This document shows, piece after piece, positions 7,790 through 16,868 of a stretch of 64,000 nt of DNA. The DNA is from Pseudomonas sp. SID14000. Lineage in GTDB: Bacteria; Pseudomonadota; Gammaproteobacteria; Pseudomonadales; Pseudomonadaceae. A program made the translations under genes and the position numbers. The notes under the pieces are model-generated. The model ran no database searches, was not told where the DNA came from, and was given only the letters and a program-made list of their open reading frames with translations. The stretch covers positions 124,001 to 188,000 of the forward strand of contig NZ_NFZQ01000006.1 of NCBI RefSeq assembly GCF_002165135.1. The letters are read 5' to 3'. The first letter of the stretch is position 1, and each line of letters starts with the position of its first letter.

Positions 7790-8639
7790 GTCGCTTGGTT
7801 GGCACGATCGAATGAACACATGCTTGCCGATAGGCCCCCGGCGACACACCGTAAGCCTGCTTGAACTGCCTGCTCAAATGGCTCTGGTCGGCAAAGCCCA
7901 GGTCGAACGCTACCTCCGACGCCACCAGGCCGCTCTTCAGCATTTCCCGCGCACGGGCCAGGCGCCGCTGCTTCAACCAGGCATGCGGCGGCAGGCCCGT
8001 GGCCTGGCGGAATACTCGGGCGAAGTGGAACGGCGACAGGTTGACCGCCGCCGCCAGGGCCTCGAGCGAGGGCGGGGCGGCCAGTTGGCTTTCCAGCAGC
8101 TCACGGGCGCGGGCCACCGCCAGCGGTTCGTGGCCGGGGGCCGCAGGTTCGGTGCATTGCCCGTGCCGTTGCACCAGGGCCAGCACCGCCTGGCGCCAGG
8201 CGGTCTGTTGCTGCAGGGCACTGGCACCGGCTTCGGACAGCTGGTGCAACTGGCTGAAGGCAATCGCCAGGGCCGGGTCGTGGATCACGCTGTCCTTGAA
8301 GCTGGGCATGCCTTGGCGGCCCAGTTCCAGCTCGTCGAGCACCCCGGTTACCCGTTCATGTTCCGGGTAGAAGCCACGGTAGCGCCAGCCCGCTTCGTGG
8401 GCGGTGGCGCCGGTGTGCAGCTCGTCGGGGTTGATCAGCACCATGCTGCCGACCGGCGCCAGGTGCTCGCTACCGCGATGCCAGAAGCGCTGGGCGCCCG
8501 ACTCGATCACGGTGAACACATAGCCTTCATGCACATGCGGGGCGAAGCGCTGCTGGAAATAGCGTGCATGCAGCATCTCGACATCGCCCAGTGCCGGCGC
8601 CTGCCAGAGGTGCGTCTGCTCGCGCAGGGGCGTGCTCAT
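7737..8639 (-). CDS. AraC-family regulator with cupin-like N-terminus
   Basis: A 300-residue protein. The first half is an arabinose-binding-like cupin (FAPHVHEGYVFTVIESG), and the end carries two helix-turn-helices (SLEALAAAVNLSPFHFARVFRQ and VASEVAFDLGFADQSHLSRQF). It starts by ATGA overlap with the AzlD gene and is third in the azlC-azlD-araC operon, so it probably controls that exporter. The 3' end overlaps the converging polymerase gene by 53 bases, and the tail after GVSPGAYRQ is long and basic. That may be sequence acquired where the accessory block joined. Confidence 0.88.
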   Translation of the reverse strand: MSTPLREQTHLWQAPALGDVEMLHARYFQQRFAPHVHEGYVFTVIESGAQRFWHRGSEHLAPVGSMVLINPDELHTGATAHEAGWRYRGFYPEHERVTGVLDELELGRQGMPSFKDSVIHDPALAIAFSQLHQLSEAGASALQQQTAWRQAVLALVQRHGQCTEPAAPGHEPLAVARARELLESQLAAPPSLEALAAAVNLSPFHFARVFRQATGLPPHAWLKQRRLARAREMLKSGLVASEVAFDLGFADQSHLSRQFKQAYGVSPGAYRQACVHSIVPTKRLKTPARAARGPADSFES

Positions 8640-8950
8640 GCCAGCCAGCTGCGCAGGAAGAAGAACATCAACATGCTCACCAGCATGCTCAGCAACACGC
8701 TGCGGGTCAACAGCACCAGGGCGATGGCCACCAGCGAACCCAGCAGGTAGGGGTTGAGCAGGCTCAGGTCCAGCTGGTGGTCGGGCATGAAGATGATCGG
8801 GCCGCATATCGCGGTGAGCATGCCTGGCACGGCAAAGCCGAGGAACTGCCTGGCGTTGGAGCTCAGGCGCAAGGGCAGGCGCGGCTCCAGGAACGCATAG
8901 CGGTTGAGGAACACGATGGCGCCCATGGCAAAAATCAGGATCCAGGTCAT
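8636..8950 (-). CDS. azlD: AzlD-family membrane protein
   Basis: A 104-residue protein with about four hydrophobic segments, starting MTWILIFAMGAIVFLNRY. AzlD is the small partner of AzlC in branched-chain amino acid export. Both ends are translationally coupled by ATGA overlaps, to AzlC before and the AraC gene after. The open frame continues upstream to 9079 only as a shadow of azlC. Confidence 0.88.
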   Translation of the reverse strand: MTWILIFAMGAIVFLNRYAFLEPRLPLRLSSNARQFLGFAVPGMLTAICGPIIFMPDHQLDLSLLNPYLLGSLVAIALVLLTRSVLLSMLVSMLMFFFLRSWLA

Positions 8951-9639
8951 GCACGGGCTCCGGCGAATTTCTGGCAGACGAAACCGGCGCTCATGCCCAG
9001 CAGGCCTGCGGCCACCAGGGCGGTTTCCCAGTGCCAGTAGCTGAACAGCACCGAACAGAACAGCGACACTGCCACGCACACCAGTGTGGCCAGGTTGCGC
9101 ACCAGCGGTGCGATCAGGGCGACGAAGGTGGCGACGATGGAAAAGTCCAGGCCGAACTGGTCCAGGTGCGGAATGTTCTGCCCCAGCAGGATGCCGGCCA
9201 GGGTGAACAGGTTCCAGGCGACGTAGAAGGTCAGGCCCACGCCCAGGGCGTACCAGCGGTTGAACTGCTGCTGGTCGTACTGGCTGGTCAGGGCAAAGAA
9301 CTCGTCGGTCAGCAGGAAGCCCAGGCCCAACCGCCAGCGCAGTGGCTGGCTGGACAGCACCGGTCGCATCGACAGGCCATACAGCAGGTGCTGTGAGGTC
9401 AGCAGCAGGGTGGTCAGCAGGATCGATGCCAGGTTGGCGCCGCCCTTGAGCATGCCGATGGCCACCAGTTGCGCGGCACCGGCGAAGACGATAGCCGACA
9501 GACCTTGCCCCTCCCAGGCGCTGAGGTTGGCCTCGATGGCCATGGAGCCGGCCAGCAGGCCCCAGGGGGCAACGGCCAGGGACAACGGGAGAATGGCGAT
9601 GGCGCCGTGGAGAAAGGCTTGGCGGGCGATGTGGGGCAT
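8947..9639 (-). CDS. azlC: AzlC-family amino acid exporter
   Basis: A 230-residue protein with several membrane segments and the family text LPLSLAVAPWGLLAGSMA and LLTDEFFALTSQY. AzlC/YgaZ with AzlD/YgaH exports branched-chain amino acids or azaleucine (valine in E. coli). It is the first gene of the azlC-azlD-araC operon. Confidence 0.9.
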   Translation of the reverse strand: MPHIARQAFLHGAIAILPLSLAVAPWGLLAGSMAIEANLSAWEGQGLSAIVFAGAAQLVAIGMLKGGANLASILLTTLLLTSQHLLYGLSMRPVLSSQPLRWRLGLGFLLTDEFFALTSQYDQQQFNRWYALGVGLTFYVAWNLFTLAGILLGQNIPHLDQFGLDFSIVATFVALIAPLVRNLATLVCVAVSLFCSVLFSYWHWETALVAAGLLGMSAGFVCQKFAGARA

Positions 9640-9724
9640 GGTGGCTGCAGTGCTTTTATCTGGTAGGCCAGCATGCCAGAAGGAGCGGGGGAATGGCTTG
9701 AACTATCTTGCTGGTCTCGATCTT

Positions 9725-9751
9725 GTGGGAGCGGCCTAGTGTCGCTCCCAC
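9725..9751. repeat. 9-bp inverted repeat
   Basis: GTGGGAGCG and CGCTCCCAC flank a 9-base loop in the gap between azlC and the gene ending at 9774. It could be a degenerate REP or a weak terminator for the gene at 9774-10469. Confidence 0.45.
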
Positions 9752-9773
9752 GGAGGTTCGCGACTGGTGATGG

Positions 9774-10469
9774 TCAGGGATGGCTGGTCAGGTGCTGCTG
9801 CGCTGTCACGCAGCCGTTGGTTTCCACGGCTTTCTGCAGCAGGCTCTGGCGGTGCTCAGGGTCGAGGTCGCCGAGCAGGCGGTATACCTCGGCCTGGTAG
9901 TCACGCTGACGCCCCCACTGCATTTCCAGGCCTTGTGGCCGGTTGCGGTTGCAGGCCAGGCGCGCGGCTGGTTGCGGGTAATAGGGGGCATACACAGTGG
10001 CCATGTTGGGGATGGCCTCCAGCGCAGTACGGTACTCGCTGCTGACATTGTAGGGCGGGCACCAGGTGGCGATGGCCGGTGCTGGTGCGGCAAAGCCCTG
10101 TTTGAGGCTGGCTTCGAGCAGAGGGCAGGCGGCATCCGGGATTTGCGCAGCGGGCAGATAGGTCATGTAGTACAGCGCCAGGCGGTACTGGGCGACCGGG
10201 TGGCCCAGCGCTACGGATTTTTTCAGCAAGGCGACCGCTGTCGGCAGGGTATGGGCCATGGCCTGGCCCTGGCGGCTGAGCTCCGGGTCGCCACCCAAGG
10301 CCGTGCGCAGCGTGCTGGCGCCGTCGTCCTGGGTGTCTGCCTGCTCCAGCAGGGGCAAGGCCTGGCGGTAAAGCAGGTCGGCATGAGGGTCGATGCGCAC
10401 TTCCAGCGCGTGCGCGGCCAGCGGCATCAGGGCGATCAACAGTGGTGGCAAGCGAAGTATGTGGCTCAC
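9774..10469 (-). CDS. Exported Sel1/TPR-like protein of unknown role
   Basis: A 231-residue protein with a signal peptide (cleavage near AAHA) and a helical repeat region; LLKKSVALGHPVAQYRLALYY resembles one Sel1-like repeat. Several Cys later in the chain could form periplasmic disulfides. I chose the GTG at 10469 because the signal peptide starts there; the open frame upstream to 10571 adds an unlikely Arg-rich stretch. The site before GTG is weak (GGGG). No specific function is recognised. Confidence 0.6.
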   Translation of the reverse strand: MSHILRLPPLLIALMPLAAHALEVRIDPHADLLYRQALPLLEQADTQDDGASTLRTALGGDPELSRQGQAMAHTLPTAVALLKKSVALGHPVAQYRLALYYMTYLPAAQIPDAACPLLEASLKQGFAAPAPAIATWCPPYNVSSEYRTALEAIPNMATVYAPYYPQPAARLACNRNRPQGLEMQWGRQRDYQAEVYRLLGDLDPEHRQSLLQKAVETNGCVTAQQHLTSHP

Positions 10470-10606
10470 AGGCAAGCCCCATGGAGTGCTAGGTACTGAT
10501 GGACGGCTTCGATGTTCATGGCGGTCAAGCGTGCGCCTCGGCAGATCGGAACGACGGCATATTCTAGCCACCCAACGGGCTTGGCCGGAAGACCACCCGG
10601 CAACTG

Positions 10607-11689
10607 TCAGACGAGCTTGATCGGCGTGACCTTGCGCTGGGAGTGTTTTTCCTGAGCCAGGCCAAGCTTGGCGGTAATGACTTTGGCCAGGGCATTGTTG
10701 CCCAGGTCGTTCAGGTGCAGGCGGTCAATGAACAGGTCGGCCCCGAACACCGGCGAGCTGCTGAGCATGCAGTTCATGTCGTAGCAGGGAACCGGGTCGG
10801 CCTGGCTCTTGATACGGCGGAAGAATGCCGAGTGCAACTGGCTGTCGAATGCGCCGTCCAGCAGCCGGTCGAAATTCGCCGGTTGCCGCTGCAGCGCGTC
10901 CAGCATGGCTTGCTCGCCAGCGGGCAGGCTATCCCGGCACCAGTGCAGCAATGGCTGCAGGATGAAGGTGAGGGTGGAGTGGCTGTCTGCCAGCAGTCGG
11001 TCCCATTGGCGCAAGGTACGACCAATGTTGTCGGCGGCTCGGGCCAGGCGCTTTTCCGGGGGCGACAGCGGCCAGGTGGCTGGCGTTGCGACCGGGGGCG
11101 CGCCCAAGGCCTGGCCGATACGCTGCCACAGCGATTGCCGACGGGGCGCCGCCGTGGGCTGCATGCCTTCGCTGAAACTGTTGAGAAAGTCCTGGTAGGC
11201 CTTGGCGTGCTGCGGACCGTTCAGGCTGGCGAGGACTTCGTAGAGGGCTTCGTGGGCCAGGCTGTTCAGGCCGCTGAGTACCACCACATGGCCGAGCTGG
11301 CCAAGGCGGTGCTGATGGGTCAGGAACAGCAGCAGTTCCTGGCTGGCATTGAGCCCGCAGCCGGCCAGGTTCAGCCAGACTTCGCCGGTGAGCATCGACA
11401 GGTGCGAGGCTACTGTGTGTTCGTCGGAGCTGGCACCGATGCCCAGGGCGGTGGAGCCGCCGACCAGCAGGTTGATGCGCGATGCACCACCGCGCTCGGC
11501 CGCCGAAAAGCGCTTACCGGCGCAGTGGCTGTAGCGCAGGCCCAGGGCATCGGTGTTTATAGTGCCGGAGCGGTAGCCGGTTTCATGCACATGCACGGTG
11601 TGCGGGGCACGCCGGCTGCCCAGCAGCAGAAAGCGCTGGTAGTCCTGTTGCAACGGTGAAGGCGACGTGCTCGTGTCAGTCGCGGTCAT
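10607..11689 (-). CDS. SGNH/GDSL-hydrolase-like protein, unknown substrate
   Basis: A 360-residue protein without a signal peptide. It shows SGNH-like blocks in order: LLVGGSTALGIGA (candidate Ser block), NLAGCGLNASQE (Gly block), VVLSGLNSL (Asn block) and DRLHLNDLGN (Asp/His block). That layout is common in acyl-carbohydrate esterases and in inactive relatives. AAGGAG lies 5 bases before the ATG at 11689, so the frame upstream to 11716 is not used. The substrate and pathway are unknown, and neighbours give no hint. Confidence 0.65.
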   Translation of the reverse strand: MTATDTSTSPSPLQQDYQRFLLLGSRRAPHTVHVHETGYRSGTINTDALGLRYSHCAGKRFSAAERGGASRINLLVGGSTALGIGASSDEHTVASHLSMLTGEVWLNLAGCGLNASQELLLFLTHQHRLGQLGHVVVLSGLNSLAHEALYEVLASLNGPQHAKAYQDFLNSFSEGMQPTAAPRRQSLWQRIGQALGAPPVATPATWPLSPPEKRLARAADNIGRTLRQWDRLLADSHSTLTFILQPLLHWCRDSLPAGEQAMLDALQRQPANFDRLLDGAFDSQLHSAFFRRIKSQADPVPCYDMNCMLSSSPVFGADLFIDRLHLNDLGNNALAKVITAKLGLAQEKHSQRKVTPIKLV

Positions 11690-11728
11690 GGGTTCTCCTT
11701 CTGGTGCAGCGGGCACTTTGCATCACAT

Positions 11729-12355
11729 TCAGGCTGCCAGTTCCTTGAGGTTGTACAGCAGGCCGCCGCCGGCGATCAGCAGCAGTGCGACCCCCGAGGC
11801 CAGGCTGATCATGCGGTTGCTGCGCTGCGAGGCGATCTTGCCGATGGCGAAGATGTACAGGCTGAGCACGGCAAAATCGATGGCCACCCACAGCAGCGAC
11901 AGCACCACCATGCTCTTGCCGAATGACTCGGTGATCTGGATGAATTGCGGGAAGAAGGCGATGAAGAAGATGATGTCCTTCGGGTTGGAAATGCCCACCA
12001 TGAAACCTTGCAGCAGCCCGCCGCGGCCAGGCTTGGCGAGCTCGCCCGGCGCCTCGGCTGCCGGCGCCTGCAGGGCGTCGCGCAGCGTACCCACGGCGAT
12101 GTAGCCGATGAACAGGCAACCCAGCAGGCTCATGGTGCTGAGCCAGGCCTTGTCGATGGCAGCACTGGTGAGGATGATCCAGGCCGCCGCGCCGATCAGC
12201 ACCAGTGATGCCCAGTTGGTGCCAACGGCGGTGAATATGGCCTTGCGCGAGCCAGAGGCGGCCGCGGTGTTGACGATAAGTGCCACCACCGGGCCGGGGG
12301 TGGCGATCAGCAGCAGGACGGTAAGGGCATAGGTGGCGGTGAGTGCGGTGTTCAC
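11729..12355 (-). CDS. LysE/RhtB-family exporter
   Basis: A 208-residue membrane protein with about six hydrophobic segments and the family start LTVLLLIATPGPVVALIVNTA. LysE/RhtB members export amino acids or derivatives. It starts with GTG 2 bases after the stop of the YqcI/YcgG gene, so the two are one operon. The exporter may remove the product of that enzyme. Confidence 0.88.
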   Translation of the reverse strand: MNTALTATYALTVLLLIATPGPVVALIVNTAAASGSRKAIFTAVGTNWASLVLIGAAAWIILTSAAIDKAWLSTMSLLGCLFIGYIAVGTLRDALQAPAAEAPGELAKPGRGGLLQGFMVGISNPKDIIFFIAFFPQFIQITESFGKSMVVLSLLWVAIDFAVLSLYIFAIGKIASQRSNRMISLASGVALLLIAGGGLLYNLKELAA

Positions 12356-12357
12356 GG

Positions 12358-13149
12358 TCAGGTCTCGATTAGTATGTCAGGTGTTGCCGGTTGTGCGGCA
12401 TGGGCATGGAACGGGCAGCGGGACGGGTTGAGCGACCCTGCCTCCTGCAGTTGGTATTGCTTCCACTCGTAGTTGTTGGCGTCGCCGAAGAAGCCAAGGG
12501 TGTCGGGCATGACGCCGTCGTTGTAGTGGCGCACACGCTCGCGGATGCGTTCACGGATACGTTTGCCACTTTCGGTGTTGGCGTTGGCCACTTCGTCGAA
12601 GTTCGCCCGCGGGTTGATGACGAAGGTGATGTGTGGCCCAAGGTAGCGGCTTTTCATCTGCTGGTGGCCGGGGAAATTCATGTTGATGAACAGCGGCATA
12701 CCGGCAAAGCAGAACGACCAGGCGCTATCGTCCGGGTCGGTCGGAATGCCCTGTGGCCAGGGCTGCGGGTCGCGCGCATGCACGCCACGCAACACCTTCC
12801 AGGCCAGCGCCTGTTGCTCGGCCAGGCTGTTGTAGTCGGCGGCGGTTTCGAGAAACACTACCAGCGGGCTGCCGATTCGCTGCTTGGGTTGGATGGGGGC
12901 GACGGTGTGCACGTAGTCGGCCAGGCCCTGGGCGATGTCATCGGCCAACTGCCCGGCGCGGGCGAAGAGGATGTGGCAGGTCTCGCCGTTTACCGCCTTG
13001 CGGCCGAACAGGCAGGGAAACTCGGGGTTGGCGAGGATACTGCGGAAATGTTCTACGGCTTTATAAGTCCAATGTCGCGTGTTCCGGACATGTTCATTGG
13101 CCAGCTCTAGCGCATCCAGGCGATAGCAAGTTCCATAACCCGTAAACAT
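12358..13149 (-). CDS. YqcI/YcgG-family protein, possible haem N-oxygenase
   Basis: A 263-residue protein with the family text FPCLFGRKAV, FCFAGMPLFINMNFPGH and a late CPFHAH. This family includes haem-dependent enzymes acting on arginine and other guanidine compounds (for example GntA of guanitoxin and DcsA of D-cycloserine synthesis); the Cys in FPCLFG fits the haem-ligand region. I chose the ATG at 13149, with GGGGAAA before it, over 13188. It lies directly upstream of a LysE-type exporter and opposite a LysR gene. The substrate here is not known, and function is inferred from the family only. Confidence 0.75.
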   Translation of the reverse strand: MFTGYGTCYRLDALELANEHVRNTRHWTYKAVEHFRSILANPEFPCLFGRKAVNGETCHILFARAGQLADDIAQGLADYVHTVAPIQPKQRIGSPLVVFLETAADYNSLAEQQALAWKVLRGVHARDPQPWPQGIPTDPDDSAWSFCFAGMPLFINMNFPGHQQMKSRYLGPHITFVINPRANFDEVANANTESGKRIRERIRERVRHYNDGVMPDTLGFFGDANNYEWKQYQLQEAGSLNPSRCPFHAHAAQPATPDILIET

Positions 13150-13308
13150 GATTTCCCCAAGCGTAAATTTAGTGAACGTTCCAGTCACATGCAGGCAGGA
13201 TCTTGGTTATCTTTATTATTTACCTGCATTTTCCGAGACGCCCTTGACGTTGTAAAACGCGTGGATCTGTGACCTACTATTAGTCTCACTCATGCTCGGG
13301 GCGTCGCC

Positions 13309-14229
13309 ATGTCGGAACGGATTCAGGCCTTGCACGCGTTGCGTGCCTTCGAGGTGGCCTCTCGCTATGGTTCATTTACCCGTGCCGCAGAAGAACTGGC
13401 CCTGACCCAGGGGGCCGTCAGCCACCACATCAAGACCCTCGAAGCCATGTTCGGTTGCGACCTGTTCGAACGTCGCGGGCCGAAACTGGCCCTGACCGAG
13501 CACGGCAGATTGTTGGCGCAGGAGCTCAAGGTTGGCTTCAAGATCATCGAAAATGCCTGCGCCCTGCTGCGCCAGGACCGCTACGGCCTGCGTCTGAAGG
13601 CGCCGTCCACGCTCACCATGCGCTGGCTGCTGCGGGCGCTGGATGGGTTCAAGAAGATCGAGGACAATTGCGGCGTGCAGCTGTCCAGCGTGTGGATGGA
13701 CATCGATAGCGTGGACTTCTATTCCGAGCCCTACGACTGCGCAATCCTCCTGGCCAACGGGCGTTTTCCCGCCGATATCGAGAGTTTCAAGCTGTTCGAT
13801 GAATGGCTGATCCCGGTATGCCACCCGGACTACATGACCCAGGCTCAACCGGACCTGGCCGATCTGGCCCAGTGCGAGTTCCTGCACCCGTCCCCCGACC
13901 GGCGTGACTGGCGGCGCTGGCTGGCTCGCATGGACGCGCTGGACATCAGCATTGACCACGGGCAAGTGTTCGATACGCTCGACCAGGGCATCTCGGCCGC
14001 CCAGCAAGGCCTTGGTATTTCGGTGGTTGACCTGGTGCTGGCCAGTGCCGACCTGTTGGCCGGGCGCCTGGTCACGCCTTTCAAGCACGCAGTGGCCACC
14101 GGCGACGGCTATTACATGACCTGGCTCAAGGCCAGCCCCAAGGCGCGGCAGATGCACAAGCTGCGCGAGTTCCTGCTTGGTCAGGTGCCGCCGCTGGCCT
14201 ACAAGGACATCAACTACCTGTACGGTTGA
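13309..14229 (+). CDS. LysR-type regulator, GcvA-like
   Basis: A 306-residue protein with an N-terminal winged helix ([31 protein letters not shown]... pattern, with [11 protein letters not shown]) and a co-inducer domain. The sequence style is that of GcvA. It is divergent from the YqcI/YcgG-LysE pair across 159 bases, the normal geometry for a LysR protein and its target, so it probably regulates that pair. Confidence 0.9.
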   Translation: MSERIQALHALRAFEVASRYGSFTRAAEELALTQGAVSHHIKTLEAMFGCDLFERRGPKLALTEHGRLLAQELKVGFKIIENACALLRQDRYGLRLKAPSTLTMRWLLRALDGFKKIEDNCGVQLSSVWMDIDSVDFYSEPYDCAILLANGRFPADIESFKLFDEWLIPVCHPDYMTQAQPDLADLAQCEFLHPSPDRRDWRRWLARMDALDISIDHGQVFDTLDQGISAAQQGLGISVVDLVLASADLLAGRLVTPFKHAVATGDGYYMTWLKASPKARQMHKLREFLLGQVPPLAYKDINYLYG

Positions 14230-14309
14230 ACACGCGTTCGAGCATGAGGCCGGCCGCCGGCAAGCGCCCGGCGGTGGAGCGGTTTGGGGCGGGGGCGTTT
14301 GTCTTGAGG

Positions 14310-14373
14310 TATTCAGCGCCTGAGAGATCGAGCGCCGCCCGCGCGGCGCTCGATCCCCCAGGCGCTGAAAATA
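14310..14373. repeat. Long imperfect hairpin
   Basis: Two nested arms pair: TATTCAGCGCCTG (14310-14322) with CAGGCGCTGAAAATA (14359-14373), and GATCGAGCGCCGC (14326-14338) with GCGGCGCTCGATC (14342-14354). The 64-base structure lies between the LysR gene and the DNA polymerase II gene. It may be a terminator or a repeat element. No LexA-type box was seen in this gap. Confidence 0.7.
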
Positions 14374-14474
14374 CTGCGGCAAACACCTGCGGGCCTCAAC
14401 AAAACGCGCTGCGACGTTGCGTCAGCGGTAGAATCGCCGCAATCAGCACAACAAACGATTCAGAGGTCGACGCG

Positions 14475-16835
14475 GTGGAGTTGCAGCAGGGCTTTGTCCT
14501 GACCCGGCATTGGCATGACACGCCCGAAGGCACCTGCGTGGAATTCTGGCTGGCCACCGACCAGGGGCCACGGCAGTTGCGCCTGGCGCCCCAGGTATCG
14601 GTGGCATTCATCCCCCTGGCGCAGGAAGCGCACGCACGTGTGCTGTTGGCCAACGAACCTGGTGCCGAGCTGCGGCCGTTGCAGCTGAAGGATTTCGACC
14701 AACGCCCGGTGCTGGGCCTTTACTGCCGCCAGCACCGGCAATTGATGCAGCTGGAGCAACGCCTGCGCACAGCCGGTATCGATGTGTACGAAGCCGACAT
14801 CCGCCCGCCCGAGCGCTACCTGATGGAGCGCTTCATCACCGCCCCGGTGCAGTTCACCGGCCAACCGGATGCCCAAGGCGTACTCTGCGATGCCCAGCTC
14901 AAACCCCTGCCGGGTTATCGCCCGCCGCTGCGCCTGGTGTCGCTGGACATCGAGACCAGCGAGCGGGGCGAGCTTTACAGCATTGCCCTGGAAGGATGTG
15001 GCCAGCGCCAGGTGTACATGCTCGGTCCGGCCAACGGTACGGCTGATGGCCTCGCCTTCGACTTGCACTACTGCACCGACCGCGCCGACATGCTGGCCTG
15101 CCTCAACCAGTGGATGGCCGAGCACGACCCGGATGCAATCATCGGCTGGAACCTGATCCAGTTCGACCTGCGCCTGCTGCATGAGCACGCCAAGTTGCTG
15201 CAGGTACCGCTGGCACTGGGGCGCAAAGGCGCGCCGATGACCTTGCGCAGCCATGCTGGTGGTGGCCACGTGTTCGCCGATGCCCCGGGGCGGCTGCTGA
15301 TCGACGGCATCGAGGCGCTGCGCTCGGCGACCTGGAGTTTCCCGTCGTTCAGCCTCGAAAGTGTCGCCCAGACCTTGCTTGGTGAGGGCAAGGCCATCGA
15401 CACGCCGTACCAGCGCATGGATGAGATCAACCGCCGCTTCGCCGAGGACAAGCCGGCGTTGGCGCGCTACAACCTCAAGGATTGCGAGTTGGTGACGCGC
15501 ATCTTCGCCCACACCCGGCTGCTCGAATTCCTTCTGGAGCGGTCTTCGGTCACCGGCCTTGCGGTGGACCGCAGCGGTGGTTCGGTGGCCGCGTTCTGCC
15601 ATTTGTACATCCCGCAGATGCACCGCCTGGGCTTTGTCGCCCCCAACCTCGGCAGCCGCCCCGACGAAGCCAGCCCCGGTGGCTTCGTCATGGATTCGCG
15701 CCCGGGCCTGTACGACTCGGTGTTGGTGCTGGACTACAAGAGCCTGTACCCGTCGATCATTCGTACTTTCTTGATCGACCCGGTGGGGCTGGTCGAAGGC
15801 TTGCGCCTGCCCGACGATGAACACTCGGTGGAAGGCTTTCGGGGTGGGCGTTTTTCCCGTAGCGAGCATTGCCTGCCGGCCATCGTCGAGCGGGTATGGC
15901 AGGGGCGGGAAGCGGCCAAGCGTGAGGGCAACGCGCCGCTGTCGCAGGCGCTGAAGATCATCATGAATGCCTTCTACGGCGTGTTGGGTTCGAGCGGCTG
16001 CCGCTTCTTCGACCCGCGCCTGGCTTCGTCGATCACCATGCGCGGCCACCAGATCATGCGCCAGACCCGCGCACTGATCGAAGCCAGGGGCTACGAGGTG
16101 ATCTATGGCGATACCGATTCCACTTTCGTCTGGCTCAAGGGCGCCCACGGCGAGGAGGCTGCAGCACGCATAGGCCGCGAGCTGGTGGCGCACGTCAACC
16201 AGTGGTGGCGCGAACACCTGCGCGAGCGGATGAACCTGGAAAGCGCGCTGGAGCTGCAGTTCGAGGTGCATTACCGGCGCTTCCTGATGCCCACCATCCG
16301 CGGCACGGACGAAGGCAGCAAGAAGCGCTACGCCGGGCTGGTGCAGCGGGCCGATGGCAGCGAGCAGATGGTCTACAAGGGCCTGGAGTCGGTGCGTACC
16401 GACTGGTCGCCGCTGGCCCGGGAGTTCCAGCAGGAGCTGTACGGGCGGATCTTCCGTGGCCAGCCATACCGTGACTACGTGCGTGACTATGTGCGGCAGA
16501 CGTTGACCGGTGGCCTGGACGAACTGCTGGTGTATCGCAAGCGCCTGCGCCGGCCGCTGGCCGACTATCAACGCAATGTGCCGCCGCACGTGCGCGCGGC
16601 TCGGCTGGCCGATGACTACAACCGCCGCCTTGGCCGCCCGTTGCAATACCAGCGGGGCGGCTGGATCAGCTATCTGATCACCCTGGCGGGCCCGGAACCT
16701 CTGGAAAACCTGCAAGCGCCGGTGGACTACGAGCATTACCTGAGGCGGCAGCTGCAGCCGGTGGCCGATGCCATCCTGCCTTTCGTTGGCGACAGTTTCG
16801 AAGGGTTGACCGGGCAGCAGCTGGCGCTGTTCTGA
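14475..16835 (+). CDS. polB: DNA polymerase II
   Basis: A 786-residue B-family polymerase, close to the 783 residues of E. coli Pol II. The exonuclease text LVSLDIETS, the polymerase motif [13 protein letters not shown], the [18 protein letters not shown] block and [10 protein letters not shown] are all intact, and the C-terminus QQLALF fits beta-clamp binding. It acts in DNA repair and restart, usually under SOS control. I chose the GTG at 14475, 9 bases after AGAGG; the frame open back to 14226 crosses the hairpin and is not coding. No clear LexA box is visible upstream. Confidence 0.96.
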   Translation: MELQQGFVLTRHWHDTPEGTCVEFWLATDQGPRQLRLAPQVSVAFIPLAQEAHARVLLANEPGAELRPLQLKDFDQRPVLGLYCRQHRQLMQLEQRLRTAGIDVYEADIRPPERYLMERFITAPVQFTGQPDAQGVLCDAQLKPLPGYRPPLRLVSLDIETSERGELYSIALEGCGQRQVYMLGPANGTADGLAFDLHYCTDRADMLACLNQWMAEHDPDAIIGWNLIQFDLRLLHEHAKLLQVPLALGRKGAPMTLRSHAGGGHVFADAPGRLLIDGIEALRSATWSFPSFSLESVAQTLLGEGKAIDTPYQRMDEINRRFAEDKPALARYNLKDCELVTRIFAHTRLLEFLLERSSVTGLAVDRSGGSVAAFCHLYIPQMHRLGFVAPNLGSRPDEASPGGFVMDSRPGLYDSVLVLDYKSLYPSIIRTFLIDPVGLVEGLRLPDDEHSVEGFRGGRFSRSEHCLPAIVERVWQGREAAKREGNAPLSQALKIIMNAFYGVLGSSGCRFFDPRLASSITMRGHQIMRQTRALIEARGYEVIYGDTDSTFVWLKGAHGEEAAARIGRELVAHVNQWWREHLRERMNLESALELQFEVHYRRFLMPTIRGTDEGSKKRYAGLVQRADGSEQMVYKGLESVRTDWSPLAREFQQELYGRIFRGQPYRDYVRDYVRQTLTGGLDELLVYRKRLRRPLADYQRNVPPHVRAARLADDYNRRLGRPLQYQRGGWISYLITLAGPEPLENLQAPVDYEHYLRRQLQPVADAILPFVGDSFEGLTGQQLALF

Positions 16836-16868
16836 AGGGGGTGGTACCTATCTAGCCTACCTTGTGGC

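Noticed and set aside
14460..16736. Open frame of 758 codons on the minus strand opposite polB
   Set aside because: It mirrors a certain DNA polymerase II gene; long antisense frames are common at this GC content, and its residues (many His/Arg/Gln/Val) look like codon-bias shadow.
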